NCBI RefSeq assembly: GCF_017940685.1
Contig: NZ_JAGAYD010000160.1
Span: forward strand, 1-49,815
Direction: 5' to 3'
DNA from: Butyrivibrio sp.
GTDB taxonomy: Bacteria > Bacillota > Clostridia > Lachnospirales > Lachnospiraceae
Length of the DNA stretch: 49,815 nucleotides
Shown here: positions 32,771 to 41,375 of the stretch, in pieces
How positions within the stretch are numbered: position 1 is the stretch's first letter
Layout: each line of letters begins with the position of its first letter
The notes under the pieces: model-generated
Seen by the model: only the letters and a program-made list of their open reading frames with translations
What the model was told of the DNA's origin: nothing
Databases searched by the model: none
Translations under genes and position numbers: made by a program

Positions 32771-34537
32771 CTAGTCTCCTGATGCACTGGCAGTGCTCGC
32801 TGCATCTGCCGTTTCTTTATTTGAATTTCCATTTGTACTTTCATCTTCCCCGCCATCTGTGGTGTCCTGGCCTGTTTCAGAGCTCTTTCCTATAGAAGCG
32901 TCCTCTGATGGCAATGAAGATTCCTTGGTTGAATCTTCAGAAGGAGTGGATGAATCCTCTGTGGACGTATCCTCTGCTGATGAAGCATCTGTTGCAGAGT
33001 CATCTCCCGAAGCTGAATCCCCTGTAGATGCGGAATCTGCAGAGGATGAATCATCTGAACTTGCAGATGACGCTGCAGAAGATGACGATCCTGAGGAGCT
33101 CTCCTCATCGTCACTTTTATGCTTAACAAGATCTGGGAACGTGTAATTTAAGTCAACCTCATCCTTGTCAATGCTGATCCTGTAGCTCTTGGTCTCATAC
33201 CCCTCCATTTTAAGGATAACCTCATGGGTTCCGGATATCTTTGGAACATGTGTCGGGATCATGCCAATATAAGCGCCATCAAAATACAGCTCAGCAGCAT
33301 AAGGCTTGTCAAAATAAATATAATAGCCATTTATTACCTTGTTACCAGGTTTTTCCTCCGATGAATTGCTACTAACTGTGGCTGCAGTAGTTGCTGCAGA
33401 AGCAGAAGTAACAGAGGAACTGTCGTGGCTTGTATCCTTACTGCTTTTAGAAGATGCGCTGTTTGAGCTGTCTGAGTCAGAAGAAGTGTCTCCTGAAGAA
33501 CTGTCTGCGGAATCGTCCTTATCTTTTTCCATCTCGATAGAGATAACGCTCTTGGCTGTTCCGATCTTTAGGTACTTGTCCTGAGTCTTGTAGCCATCAG
33601 CAATTATCTTAAGGTTGTGATAACCATACTTTATTGACTGAGGAACTCCCGTAAGAACCTTTTCTCCATCCACAAATACTTCAGCAGTATCCGGAATGAT
33701 CTCAAAGGTAACCAGGCCCTCTTTTGGCTTGGTGATATTTACGTTGCTTGTATCGACTACAGTTTCCTGATTTCTTGAAACATTTACTTCAGATGTGTAG
33801 CTTGCTCCATTTCCCAGGATCTGCAGGGTGTAATCTCCTTCCGGAGCACTGAGCAGCATGTTTGGTGAAATCTTGTAGATAACCTCGTTGTCAAGCTCGA
33901 TCCAGGAGCCCACCAGGCTGTGATCTTCAACGGTATCGGATGAAAGGCTCACATATCCGTGGCCGCTTGTTACAACTACGCTGTAAATATCCTTGCCAAT
34001 GCCACTTACTGTGACCTTGTCTGTTGAAAGAACGTCCTCCGCAAGGGCAATATTCCCGTCAGCCATGACCAGGGTCTTAGGGTCTATCCTGTAGAGCTCG
34101 CCCTTTACCTTGGCTGTACCATTTCCCCTTACAAGCTCATGCTCTCTTGTATCCTCTACCGTCCAGGCCTCTGATGATACATTCAGGGATGTGATGTGCT
34201 TACTGCTCTTTAAAAACTTCACATCAACAATCTGTCCCACCTCTAAAAGCGCTGCTGAAAGCGCCGTTCCTCTCACATCGTAGATCATGCTGGTATTGTC
34301 ATAGGAGAGAGTGTAGGTCTTACCTGTCTTGTGATTTCTGAATCTTATCTGTTTTTTTACAGTATCGATATCCCTTATGGCTGCTGTGTCAAAAGAGTCA
34401 TACTTACCTATAAGAGATACACTGACTTTGTCTGCATTCTCAGCCGCATAGGTTATGCTTTGAGGCGAAGAAACAAGCATCGCCATTAAAAGCACGCCTG
34501 ATATCGTTATTTTCAAAGCCTTTCTAGTTCTAAACAC
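32771..34537 (-). CDS. Surface-exposed PEGA-domain protein with Ser/Asp-rich tail
   Basis: 588 residues from GTG at 34537. A signal peptide (about 8-31) is followed by a beta-rich region that mentions no family I know. There are two PEGA repeats: GLVTFEIIPDTAEVFVDGEK around residue 270, and YYIYFDKPYAAELYFDGAYI around 405. Two Ser/Asp/Glu-rich stretches, between the repeats and over the last ~120 residues, look disordered and suggest a cell-wall-spanning or exposed protein. The frame extends to a TTG at 34549, but that codon touches the GGAGG; GTG 34537 is five bases from it. PEGA domains often bind envelope components. It is squeezed between cca and rqcP. Confidence 0.82.
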   Translation of the reverse strand: MFRTRKALKITISGVLLMAMLVSSPQSITYAAENADKVSVSLIGKYDSFDTAAIRDIDTVKKQIRFRNHKTGKTYTLSYDNTSMIYDVRGTALSAALLEVGQIVDVKFLKSSKHITSLNVSSEAWTVEDTREHELVRGNGTAKVKGELYRIDPKTLVMADGNIALAEDVLSTDKVTVSGIGKDIYSVVVTSGHGYVSLSSDTVEDHSLVGSWIELDNEVIYKISPNMLLSAPEGDYTLQILGNGASYTSEVNVSRNQETVVDTSNVNITKPKEGLVTFEIIPDTAEVFVDGEKVLTGVPQSIKYGYHNLKIIADGYKTQDKYLKIGTAKSVISIEMEKDKDDSADSSSGDTSSDSDSSNSASSKSSKDTSHDSSSVTSASAATTAATVSSNSSEEKPGNKVINGYYIYFDKPYAAELYFDGAYIGMIPTHVPKISGTHEVILKMEGYETKSYRISIDKDEVDLNYTFPDLVKHKSDDEESSSGSSSSAASSASSDDSSSADSASTGDSASGDDSATDASSAEDTSTEDSSTPSEDSTKESSLPSEDASIGKSSETGQDTTDGGEDESTNGNSNKETADAASTASASGD

Positions 34538-34549
34538 CGTATCCTCCAA

Positions 34550-35899
34550 TCAAGTCTGATCCTTCATGTACTTATTTCTTAGGCGCTCCGGCTCTAGCAA
34601 ATAATCCTTGGTGTTTCTGGATGGATCCTCTAAAACATCCTCCAGCATTGCCTTTAAAATATCCCCCATCTGTTTAGAGGGCTTGATCCCCAGTGATATC
34701 AGATCTTTTCCATTAACTGCAAGGCTCTTTAGGCTTACGCAGTCCTTTTTGTCTATTATATCCTGATAAACCTTTCTGGTCTCTTCTATAAGCAGGAGCT
34801 TTTCCTGCCTCATATATGTGCTCTGAGCCATGGTATCAGCATATCTTATATCGAACAAAAGAGGAAAATCCTCTTCTCCCACTCTGTTTATGGCCCTTCT
34901 GATCACTGAAGGACTTGGTTCATACCTGTCGTCATGGTATTTTACAAGGTTGCTTACCCTGTCCATGGTATCACGGTCAAACTTAAGGCGCTTTAAAATG
35001 TCTTTTGCCATCTTGCTGCCAAGGGCAGCGTGACCTTTAAAGTGCGTAACGCCTTCCTCATCTATAGTCATTGTAGCAGGTTTACCAAAGTCATGCATCA
35101 GCATGGTCAGGCGAAGAAGCTTGTCATTTCTTATGTTTTCAAGTGCTACTACCGTGTGCTCTCCAACGTTATACATGTGGTGGATGTTATTTTGCCCTGT
35201 CTCCATGCACCTGTCAAATTCCGGAAGCACAACTGCTGTGATGCCAAGCTCATAAGCAAGCCTTATCTTTTCCGGATGATCAGATGTAAGGAGCTTTACA
35301 AGTTCAGTCTGTATTCTCTCAGCGCTTATCTTTTTTAAGGTTGGTGACAGCTCTTTTATGGCTGCAACCGTCTTCTCTTCTATATCATAGTCAAGCTGTG
35401 CGGCGAACCTGACAGCTCTCATTATTCTGAGGGCATCCTCGGTAAATCGCTCTGTGGGCTCTCCAACACAGCGGATTATCCGGTTATTAAGGTCTTCTAT
35501 CCCTCCAAACCTATCAACCAGACCCTCTTCTTCATTATAGGCCATGGCATTTATGGTAAAATCCCTTCGCTTCATGTCTTCAAGAAGGTCCCTTGTGAAG
35601 GTAACCTCGCTTGGATGGCGGCTGTCTTCGTACTTGCCATCGATACGGTATGTTGTTACTTCATAGCCCTCTTTCCCAGCCATTACTGTAACGGTTCCAT
35701 GCTCTATTCCAGTATCAATGGTCCTTCTAAACAGCTCTTTTACCTGTGCTGGAAGGGCGTTGGTGGTGATGTCCCAGTCCGATGGCTCTTTTCCCAGGAT
35801 CGCATCCCTTACGCATCCACCAACAATATATGCCTCATACCCTGCTTCGTGCATGGTATCAAGTATCATCTTTGCATTCTTTGGTATTTCTATCTTCAT
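34550..35899 (-). CDS. cca: tRNA nucleotidyltransferase/poly(A) polymerase family with HD domain
   Basis: A 449-residue protein. The class II nucleotidyltransferase head has AYIVGGCVRDAILGKEPSDWDITT, where DWD supplies metal ligands, and RRDFTINAMAYN and RIMRAVRFAAQL. An HD domain (HHMYNVGEHTVVAL and LTMLMHDFGKP) follows. It adds or repairs 3' CCA, which fits the three tRNA genes here that do not encode CCA. A strong promoter places its -10 box six bases before the ATG, so the message may be leaderless; there is no clear Shine-Dalgarno. It leads the cca-PEGA-rqcP-divIC operon. Confidence 0.93.
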   Translation of the reverse strand: MKIEIPKNAKMILDTMHEAGYEAYIVGGCVRDAILGKEPSDWDITTNALPAQVKELFRRTIDTGIEHGTVTVMAGKEGYEVTTYRIDGKYEDSRHPSEVTFTRDLLEDMKRRDFTINAMAYNEEEGLVDRFGGIEDLNNRIIRCVGEPTERFTEDALRIMRAVRFAAQLDYDIEEKTVAAIKELSPTLKKISAERIQTELVKLLTSDHPEKIRLAYELGITAVVLPEFDRCMETGQNNIHHMYNVGEHTVVALENIRNDKLLRLTMLMHDFGKPATMTIDEEGVTHFKGHAALGSKMAKDILKRLKFDRDTMDRVSNLVKYHDDRYEPSPSVIRRAINRVGEEDFPLLFDIRYADTMAQSTYMRQEKLLLIEETRKVYQDIIDKKDCVSLKSLAVNGKDLISLGIKPSKQMGDILKAMLEDVLEDPSRNTKDYLLEPERLRNKYMKDQT

Positions 35900-35905
35900 A
35901 CCTTC

Positions 35906-35934
35906 ATAATAGCCTAAAGACCTAGATTTGTGAA
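35906..35934 (-). promoter_or_regulatory. Promoter of cca, predicted leaderless transcript
   Basis: TTCACA (35929-35934), 17 bases and TATTAT (35906-35911) on the minus strand. Only six bases separate the -10 box from the ATG. Confidence 0.7.
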
Positions 35935-35937
35935 TAA

Positions 35938-35968
35938 TTGACTAGGAATTTTATCGTTATGGTAATAT
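35938..35968 (+). promoter_or_regulatory. Promoter of the diguanylate cyclase pair
   Basis: TTGACT (35938-35943) and TAATAT (35963-35968) with a 19-base spacer; the -10 box is extended (TGGTAATAT). It diverges from the cca promoter, with the two -35 boxes three bases apart. Confidence 0.5.
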
Positions 35969-35999
35969 ACTTAATATATGTAATCATGAGGAATAATGT

Positions 36000-37721
36000 A
36001 TGAAATTATGGAACTATAGACGGCTAGAGAAACTGATCCCGGCCTTTGTGCTCATCGCGATCGTAGCCATTGCTATCTTATCTTCTAATAAATTCTTTGT
36101 TAGTAGTACCTCTCGCTACGCCCTTGACGATGGATGGACCATCACTTTTAAGGGTAATAAACTACCTTCTACAAGTCTGTCCAATTCTAATGTTGGAGTT
36201 GTGAACTCCGGAGAGATCGTAACTATTTCAGGTACTCTGCCAGATGTCGGCATCGAAAATCCCTGTGGCTCAATGTACACAGTCCATGCTGTAATTGACG
36301 TATACCTTGACGGCAAGATGATCTACACCTATGGAAGAGAATATAGGGAAAGCAAGAAATCAGTTCCCAAGCATGCTAATTTATTCTCCCTTGGCAAAGA
36401 CTACGTTGGTAAAAAACTGACTATAATCCTTACAGGATCAAGAATCCATTCTTTTTCTGGTCTTACCCCAGTTATTATTGGGGACAAGAACTCGCTTTTT
36501 ATAGAGCGTATCCTTTCCATGAGGCGTAACATCGTCATTGGAGCATTCCTTATAGTTCTAGGTGTAATTCTGATGGCTCTTTCCCCATATATGGTGCTGT
36601 ACCACAACAACGATTTCCGTCTGTTCTTTAGTGGTTTCATCTCACTTATGCTTGGCCTTTATACCTATTCGTTTTACGGTATCATAGACCTCATTACTGA
36701 TAATCCCAATCTAAACATGATCATGGAATATTCATCTCTTTACAATATTCCAACTGCAATAATCGGCTACTTTATGTCTGTTTATAAAGACAGGCTTAAG
36801 AAGGCATTCCAGTTTCTGTTCATTTTTAACTGTATCATCTATTGTATAGTCTTTGTGTTCTGTGTATTTGGAAAAGGCAGAATTTACGAATATACACCAA
36901 TCCTTCATTCCATGGCCGGATCTGAAGGCGCTTTTGCTGTGGCAATGATAATCAAAACCTTTATCGGTTCTTATAAGAACAAGAAAAAGAGACTTGTGTC
37001 ATCAGACAATGTCTTTGCTCTTGGCCTTCTTATCCTGATGATGATGTCTATCCTGGATATAGTTAAATACAATTACAGGAAATTTACTCCTGATATCAGC
37101 GATTCAGTAGCTTCTATAAATGGTTTCATGTTCGGATCACTTATCTTTGTGTCAGGTCTTCTTGTAAGTTACATGCTGTATGTCATCTACAATTCTGACT
37201 TGGATACCATGCAGAACAAGATATCTTCTTTGGCATATACTGATCCGCTCACTGGCCTGGCAAACAGAGCCCGCTGCGAACAGGTTATGGAAATGCTGAC
37301 CTCGGAGCATGGTTCATACACTATCATCAGTCTTGACCTTAACAAGCTTAAGGAAGTTAACGACAACCTGGGACATCACGAAGGCGACAGACTGATTGCC
37401 GGATTTGCCACAATTCTTTCAGACTCCTTCTGGGATGCCAACCTGGTTGGCAGAATGGGCGGTGATGAGTTTATCGTTGTTCTTACAGAGGACAGGGCCC
37501 TTAACTGCACAAGAAGGATCCACAATCTCTATTCAATGATCAATGACTGGAACCGCAAAGAACAGCATTTCCAGTACAGTGCTTCCTACGGCTATGCCTA
37601 CAGCTACGAAGTTCCATCAGGCTCAGCTCAGGAAGTCTATATGCTTGCTGACAACAGAATGTATGAGATGAAGCGCGAGCATCAGAACTCTATTGCGAAG
37701 GGAGGTGTTGTACGTGCGTAA
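36000..37721 (+). CDS. Membrane diguanylate cyclase (GGDEF), first of tandem pair
   Basis: A 573-residue protein: TM segment (about 12-30), an extracytoplasmic beta-rich domain (about 35-170), a 7TM-type bundle (about 175-390), then GGDEF. The active site is intact (GGDEF at 487-491, DLNKLKEVNDNLGHHEGDRL, DPLTGLANRARCE). I see no RxxD inhibitory site ahead of GGDEF. It should make cyclic di-GMP in response to an external ligand. AGGA precedes the ATG by about eight bases. It diverges from cca, and its stop overlaps the start of the second cyclase. Confidence 0.94.
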   Translation: MKLWNYRRLEKLIPAFVLIAIVAIAILSSNKFFVSSTSRYALDDGWTITFKGNKLPSTSLSNSNVGVVNSGEIVTISGTLPDVGIENPCGSMYTVHAVIDVYLDGKMIYTYGREYRESKKSVPKHANLFSLGKDYVGKKLTIILTGSRIHSFSGLTPVIIGDKNSLFIERILSMRRNIVIGAFLIVLGVILMALSPYMVLYHNNDFRLFFSGFISLMLGLYTYSFYGIIDLITDNPNLNMIMEYSSLYNIPTAIIGYFMSVYKDRLKKAFQFLFIFNCIIYCIVFVFCVFGKGRIYEYTPILHSMAGSEGAFAVAMIIKTFIGSYKNKKKRLVSSDNVFALGLLILMMMSILDIVKYNYRKFTPDISDSVASINGFMFGSLIFVSGLLVSYMLYVIYNSDLDTMQNKISSLAYTDPLTGLANRARCEQVMEMLTSEHGSYTIISLDLNKLKEVNDNLGHHEGDRLIAGFATILSDSFWDANLVGRMGGDEFIVVLTEDRALNCTRRIHNLYSMINDWNRKEQHFQYSASYGYAYSYEVPSGSAQEVYMLADNRMYEMKREHQNSIAKGGVVRA

Positions 37722-39393
37722 GATCTTTTCGCTCATAACCCTTTCAACGCTCATGGTAATTGCTTTCCTCTACACCGCACACCGGCTCTTTTACTTTAAG
37801 CCAGAGAACATGGTTTATAAGCTTGAACGTGGCTGGACTGTTACTTACCACAATCAGCAATACCTAAATACTGACCTGGAAAAGCTTGGAGATCAGCTGG
37901 AAACCAAATTTGCAAAGGGTGATAATATAGTTCTTTACTATTCAAAGCCTCTTATAGATCTTGGCGTTGACACTCCGTACCTGTTCTTCAAATCCCAGTT
38001 CTGCTCCTATGAGGTTTATCTTGATGGAGTTTTGATTGCCAGCCAGTATACAGATTCTCACAGCAATAACTTTGTGGGAATAAGCTATCAGCCTATCGCT
38101 CTTCCTTCTAACTATCCGGGAAAAAAGCTGTCAATAAACCTTACTGTTATTGAAAACGAGACAAAAGCCAATCTTATAAACCCTATGATTGGCCAGTATG
38201 AAGATATATACAGATCCCTTCACCAGTCCGTAATCTTCCCGTTCTTTACAGGATGTTTCCTCTTAGTGTTCGGAATGGTATTCTTTGTGATCTCACTGAT
38301 CTTTTACATGGGATCTCCTGGCGTTACCAATCAGCTGTTTTGTTCACTTCTGACCTTGATCCTGGGAGTGTGGACACTTACAGCCTTTGATATCATGGAC
38401 CTTATCGTTCCATCAGGAATGGCAACCACTCTGGAATTTGTATCTTTATACCTCATTGCGCCCTGCATTTACCTTATTGTTTACGACCTTCATAAGCGCC
38501 AGAACAATAAGATACTTATTATAATGGGTACCGCCACCTTAGGATTCTCGCTCCTGTTCATGGTTCTTCACTTCTCAAACATCGTACATTTAAACCACTT
38601 TGAAGACCCCTATTATCTTATGTCATTTGTAGGCTTTGCTCTTCTTGTAGCCTATGACTATATCGATATAAGGAGCAAGTCCAAGAATTCTTCATTGATA
38701 GTGACAATGATCGGGCTTACAATTCTCACTATTTCGCTTTTGGCCTACTCCCTCACATCTGTTATCGGTAAGATAGCAGATTACAGGCAAAGCTGGTTCC
38801 ATATTATACTGATTCCCTTTGGATCCATCTTTTTTGTGGTCATGCAGCTGCTTAACTACTTTATTTTCATGACTCACTCTTTTGCCCGGAAAAAAGAGTA
38901 CCAGGCCCTTACAAAGATCGCCTATGTTGACAACCTTACAGGCCTGCCAAACAGAGTCGACTTCGATGAAAAAATGGCTGCTCTTGATAAGTCAGATTAT
39001 GATTTCTGCCTTATCAGCCTTGACCTTAACGGTCTTAAGGAGGTCAACGACAACTCTGGACACCCTGCAGGAGACAGACTCCTTAAATCCTTTGCCCAGG
39101 CTCTATCCAAGACCTTTGAAGACATTGGTGATTGTGCAAGAATTGGCGGCGATGAATTTGTTGTAATGATAAAAGACATTGACTCAGACACTTTAGATGG
39201 TCTTTTAAAGAAACTTGATGAAACACTTCTAGAGCTTGATAAAGTTGATGTAGAGATCAATCACAGCGTATCCTATGGCTACGCCTACAGACATGAAACC
39301 GAGGACAGAAATACCCACACCGTGCTGATGCTTGCTGACAAGCGCATGTACAGCTACAAGAAGCAGCATTACGCCCACATGATGACAAGATAA
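37714..39393 (+). CDS. Membrane diguanylate cyclase (GGDEF), second of tandem pair
   Basis: 559 residues from GTG at 37714, chosen because GGGAGG at 37700-37705 lies eight bases upstream; the frame opens seven codons earlier at a TTG ahead of that site. It has the same build as its neighbour: TM, extracytoplasmic domain with VYLDGVLI, a 7TM-type bundle and GGDEF (478-482, with DLNGLKEVNDNSGHPAGDRL). No RxxD inhibitory site is evident. It overlaps the first gene by eight bases (GTGCGTAA), so the pair is likely translationally coupled and arose by duplication followed by strong divergence of the sensor part. Confidence 0.94.
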   Translation: MRKIFSLITLSTLMVIAFLYTAHRLFYFKPENMVYKLERGWTVTYHNQQYLNTDLEKLGDQLETKFAKGDNIVLYYSKPLIDLGVDTPYLFFKSQFCSYEVYLDGVLIASQYTDSHSNNFVGISYQPIALPSNYPGKKLSINLTVIENETKANLINPMIGQYEDIYRSLHQSVIFPFFTGCFLLVFGMVFFVISLIFYMGSPGVTNQLFCSLLTLILGVWTLTAFDIMDLIVPSGMATTLEFVSLYLIAPCIYLIVYDLHKRQNNKILIIMGTATLGFSLLFMVLHFSNIVHLNHFEDPYYLMSFVGFALLVAYDYIDIRSKSKNSSLIVTMIGLTILTISLLAYSLTSVIGKIADYRQSWFHIILIPFGSIFFVVMQLLNYFIFMTHSFARKKEYQALTKIAYVDNLTGLPNRVDFDEKMAALDKSDYDFCLISLDLNGLKEVNDNSGHPAGDRLLKSFAQALSKTFEDIGDCARIGGDEFVVMIKDIDSDTLDGLLKKLDETLLELDKVDVEINHSVSYGYAYRHETEDRNTHTVLMLADKRMYSYKKQHYAHMMTR

Positions 39394-39408
39394 AAGGGTA
39401 AAAATATA

Positions 39409-39439
39409 GACCTGAGCAGCAAACTGCTCAGGTCTTTTT
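39409..39439 (+). terminator. Terminator after diguanylate cyclases
   Basis: GACCTGAGCAG (39409-39419), loop CAAA, CTGCTCAGGTC (39424-39434) and five T residues. It may also serve convergent proS. Confidence 0.93.
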
Positions 39440-39452
39440 GGGTTTTATGTAA

Positions 39453-40886
39453 TTAGTATGCTCTTCCCCAGTAAACCATCTTGGTTGCTGGCTTGCCACA
39501 TACTACGCAGGTATCTGAAAGCTTTTCCTGCTCAAAAGGAATACATCTGCTGGTAACGTTGTAATCCTCCTTGATCTTGTCTTCGCATTCCTGACATCCG
39601 CACCACATTGCCTTAACAAATCCCTTAGTCTCTTTGAAAGCATCTGCGAACTCTTCCTTGTTATGTGCTGCAAATGTATGCTCCTCAAGGTGCTTCTTAG
39701 CTCTAGCGTACATATCCTTCTGGATTGTATCAAGAAGCTCACCAACCTTTGCTGAAACCTCAGAAATAGCACACTCGATCTTCTCTCTGGTGTCTCTTCT
39801 AACAAGTACGCACTTACCTGCCTCAAGATCCTTAGGTCCAATCTCAACGCGGACAGGAATACCTCTCATCTCCTGCTCAGCAAACTTAAAGCCTGGTGTT
39901 CTGTCAGTGTCATCTGTCTTTACTCTATAGTCTGAAAGGCTCTTTTCGATGTCTCTTGCAGCCTCTAAAACGCCTTCCTTCTTCTGCTGGATAGGAATAA
40001 CCACTACCTGAATTGGAGCGATCTTAGGAGGTACTACAAGTCCTGAGTTGTCGCCGTGTACCATGATCATAGCTCCGATCGTACGGGTTGTAAGTCCCCA
40101 TGAAGTCTGGTACACATAGTGGAGCTGATTATCTTTTCCTGCATACTGGATTCCGAATGCCTTGGCAAAACCATCGCCGAAGTTATGGCTGGTTGCGCTC
40201 TGAAGAGCTCTTCCATCATGCATGAGAGCCTCTACTGTGTAGGTAGCCTCAGCACCTGCAAACTTCTCCTTGTCGGTCTTCTGGCCCTTGATCACAGGGA
40301 TTGCCATATCATTCTCAAGGAAGTCAGCGTAGACATTCAGCATCTGCTGTGTACGCTCCTCAGCCTCTTCCATAGTAGCGTGGGCTGTGTGGCCTTCCTG
40401 CCAGAGGAACTCACGGCTCCTTAAGAATGGTCTTGTCTCTTTTTCCCATCTGACTACGCTGCACCACTGGTTGAGAACCTGTGGAAGATCCTTGTAGGAG
40501 TGGATCTCTCCCTTGTAGTAATCACAGAAAAGTGTCTCTGAAGTAGGACGAACGCAGTATCTCTCTGTAAGAGGCTCAAGTCCACCATGAGTTACCCATG
40601 CAACTTCTGGAGCAAAGCCTTCCACGTGATCTTTTTCTTTCTGAAGAAGTGATTCAGGAATGAACATAGGAAGATATGCATTCTGAACTCCTGTCTCCTT
40701 AAATCTTGCATCAAGATGCTTCTGGATAAGCTCCCAGATAGCATAGCCTGCAGGCTTGATGACCATACAGCCCTTGATGTTTGAGTAGCTTACAAGGTCT
40801 GCCTTAATGCATACGTCAGTGTACCATTGTGTGAAATCCTCATCCATGGATGTGATCTCTGCGACTAATTTCTTGTTGTCTGCCAT
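39453..40886 (-). CDS. proS: Prolyl-tRNA synthetase, short archaeal/eukaryotic type
   Basis: A 477-residue class II synthetase. Motif 2 and 3 regions are visible ([42 protein letters not shown]), followed by an anticodon domain and a C-terminal zinc-like domain (CGCQEC and CVVCGKPA) ending in Tyr. This is the ProS type 3 form, which lacks the bacterial INS editing domain. It charges tRNA-Pro, one of which lies at 15100. A T-box leader with a proline specifier precedes it, so expression rises when tRNA-Pro is uncharged. Confidence 0.96.
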   Translation of the reverse strand: MADNKKLVAEITSMDEDFTQWYTDVCIKADLVSYSNIKGCMVIKPAGYAIWELIQKHLDARFKETGVQNAYLPMFIPESLLQKEKDHVEGFAPEVAWVTHGGLEPLTERYCVRPTSETLFCDYYKGEIHSYKDLPQVLNQWCSVVRWEKETRPFLRSREFLWQEGHTAHATMEEAEERTQQMLNVYADFLENDMAIPVIKGQKTDKEKFAGAEATYTVEALMHDGRALQSATSHNFGDGFAKAFGIQYAGKDNQLHYVYQTSWGLTTRTIGAMIMVHGDNSGLVVPPKIAPIQVVVIPIQQKKEGVLEAARDIEKSLSDYRVKTDDTDRTPGFKFAEQEMRGIPVRVEIGPKDLEAGKCVLVRRDTREKIECAISEVSAKVGELLDTIQKDMYARAKKHLEEHTFAAHNKEEFADAFKETKGFVKAMWCGCQECEDKIKEDYNVTSRCIPFEQEKLSDTCVVCGKPATKMVYWGRAY

Positions 40887-40933
40887 TTTTTCTCCTCTTT
40901 CTTTCTATAGAAGTTGTGGATACGAGGTCTGTC

Positions 40934-41181
40934 AAAAAAATAAGCCTTCGCATCCCTAAAAACAGGGACCGAAAGCTCGGCGGTACCACCCTATTTAAAC
41001 CTGCAACAGCAGATTTCACTTCATTTACACCCTTAACGCGGGACACGCTGTATTTATGCTTTCGCTTTCATACAGGACTCCAAGGCAGGTTCGCTGTTTT
41101 TCCGTAAGAGCCTTCCACCAATGGCTCTCTCTCTGAAACGTGATTACAGTTACTATTCCTCTTCAACGTCTGTTTATATTT
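40934..41181 (-). promoter_or_regulatory. T-box riboswitch leader of proS (Pro specifier CCT)
   Basis: The minus strand carries the T-box core AGGGTGGTACCGCCG (40978-40992), which base-pairs with uncharged tRNA ends. Stem I is upstream, with AGAGAG and GGTGGAAGG landmarks and GAA-CCT-GCC at the specifier position (CCT, 41087-41089), a proline codon. Downstream a terminator hairpin (GGTCCCT/AGGGAT core) ends in seven T (40934-40940). Uncharged tRNA-Pro should favour antitermination. The full fold was not computed. Confidence 0.93.
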
Positions 41182-41188
41182 AAATTTG

Positions 41189-41217
41189 ATTTTAGTTATT
41201 TAAGCTTTCCTTGTCAA
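41189..41217 (-). promoter_or_regulatory. Promoter of proS
   Basis: TTGACA (41212-41217), 17 bases and TAAAAT (41189-41194) on the minus strand, just before the T-box leader. Confidence 0.88.
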
Positions 41218-41262
41218 TAACTATTGTGGCGTCAATATGCCTTCGCCCGCTGATAGACAAGC

Positions 41263-41292
41263 AAAAAGACCGGCTGGGGACCGGTCTTTTTT
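41263..41292 (-). terminator. Terminator of kdgK-like gene
   Basis: GACCGG (41268-41273) and CCGGTC (41281-41286) with a seven-base loop; five A and six T residues flank it, so it can act both ways. The 83 bases between it and the kdgK stop show nothing else. Confidence 0.85.
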
Positions 41293-41375
41293 CCGTGGAT
41301 TTTCTTCCACAATTTAGAGGTTTTTTATAAGGAAATACGTTATGGCGAACGTAATTCGGCAAATTTGGGGGCCTG

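Noticed and set aside
33000-33530. Repetitive Ser/Asp codons as a CRISPR or satellite repeat
   Set aside because: Repeats are imperfect, in frame and without unique spacers; they encode the low-complexity linkers and tail of the PEGA protein.
40840-41107. Open frames on both strands over the proS upstream region
   Set aside because: They coincide with the T-box leader; the conserved bases match RNA structure rather than any protein, and neither frame has a Shine-Dalgarno.
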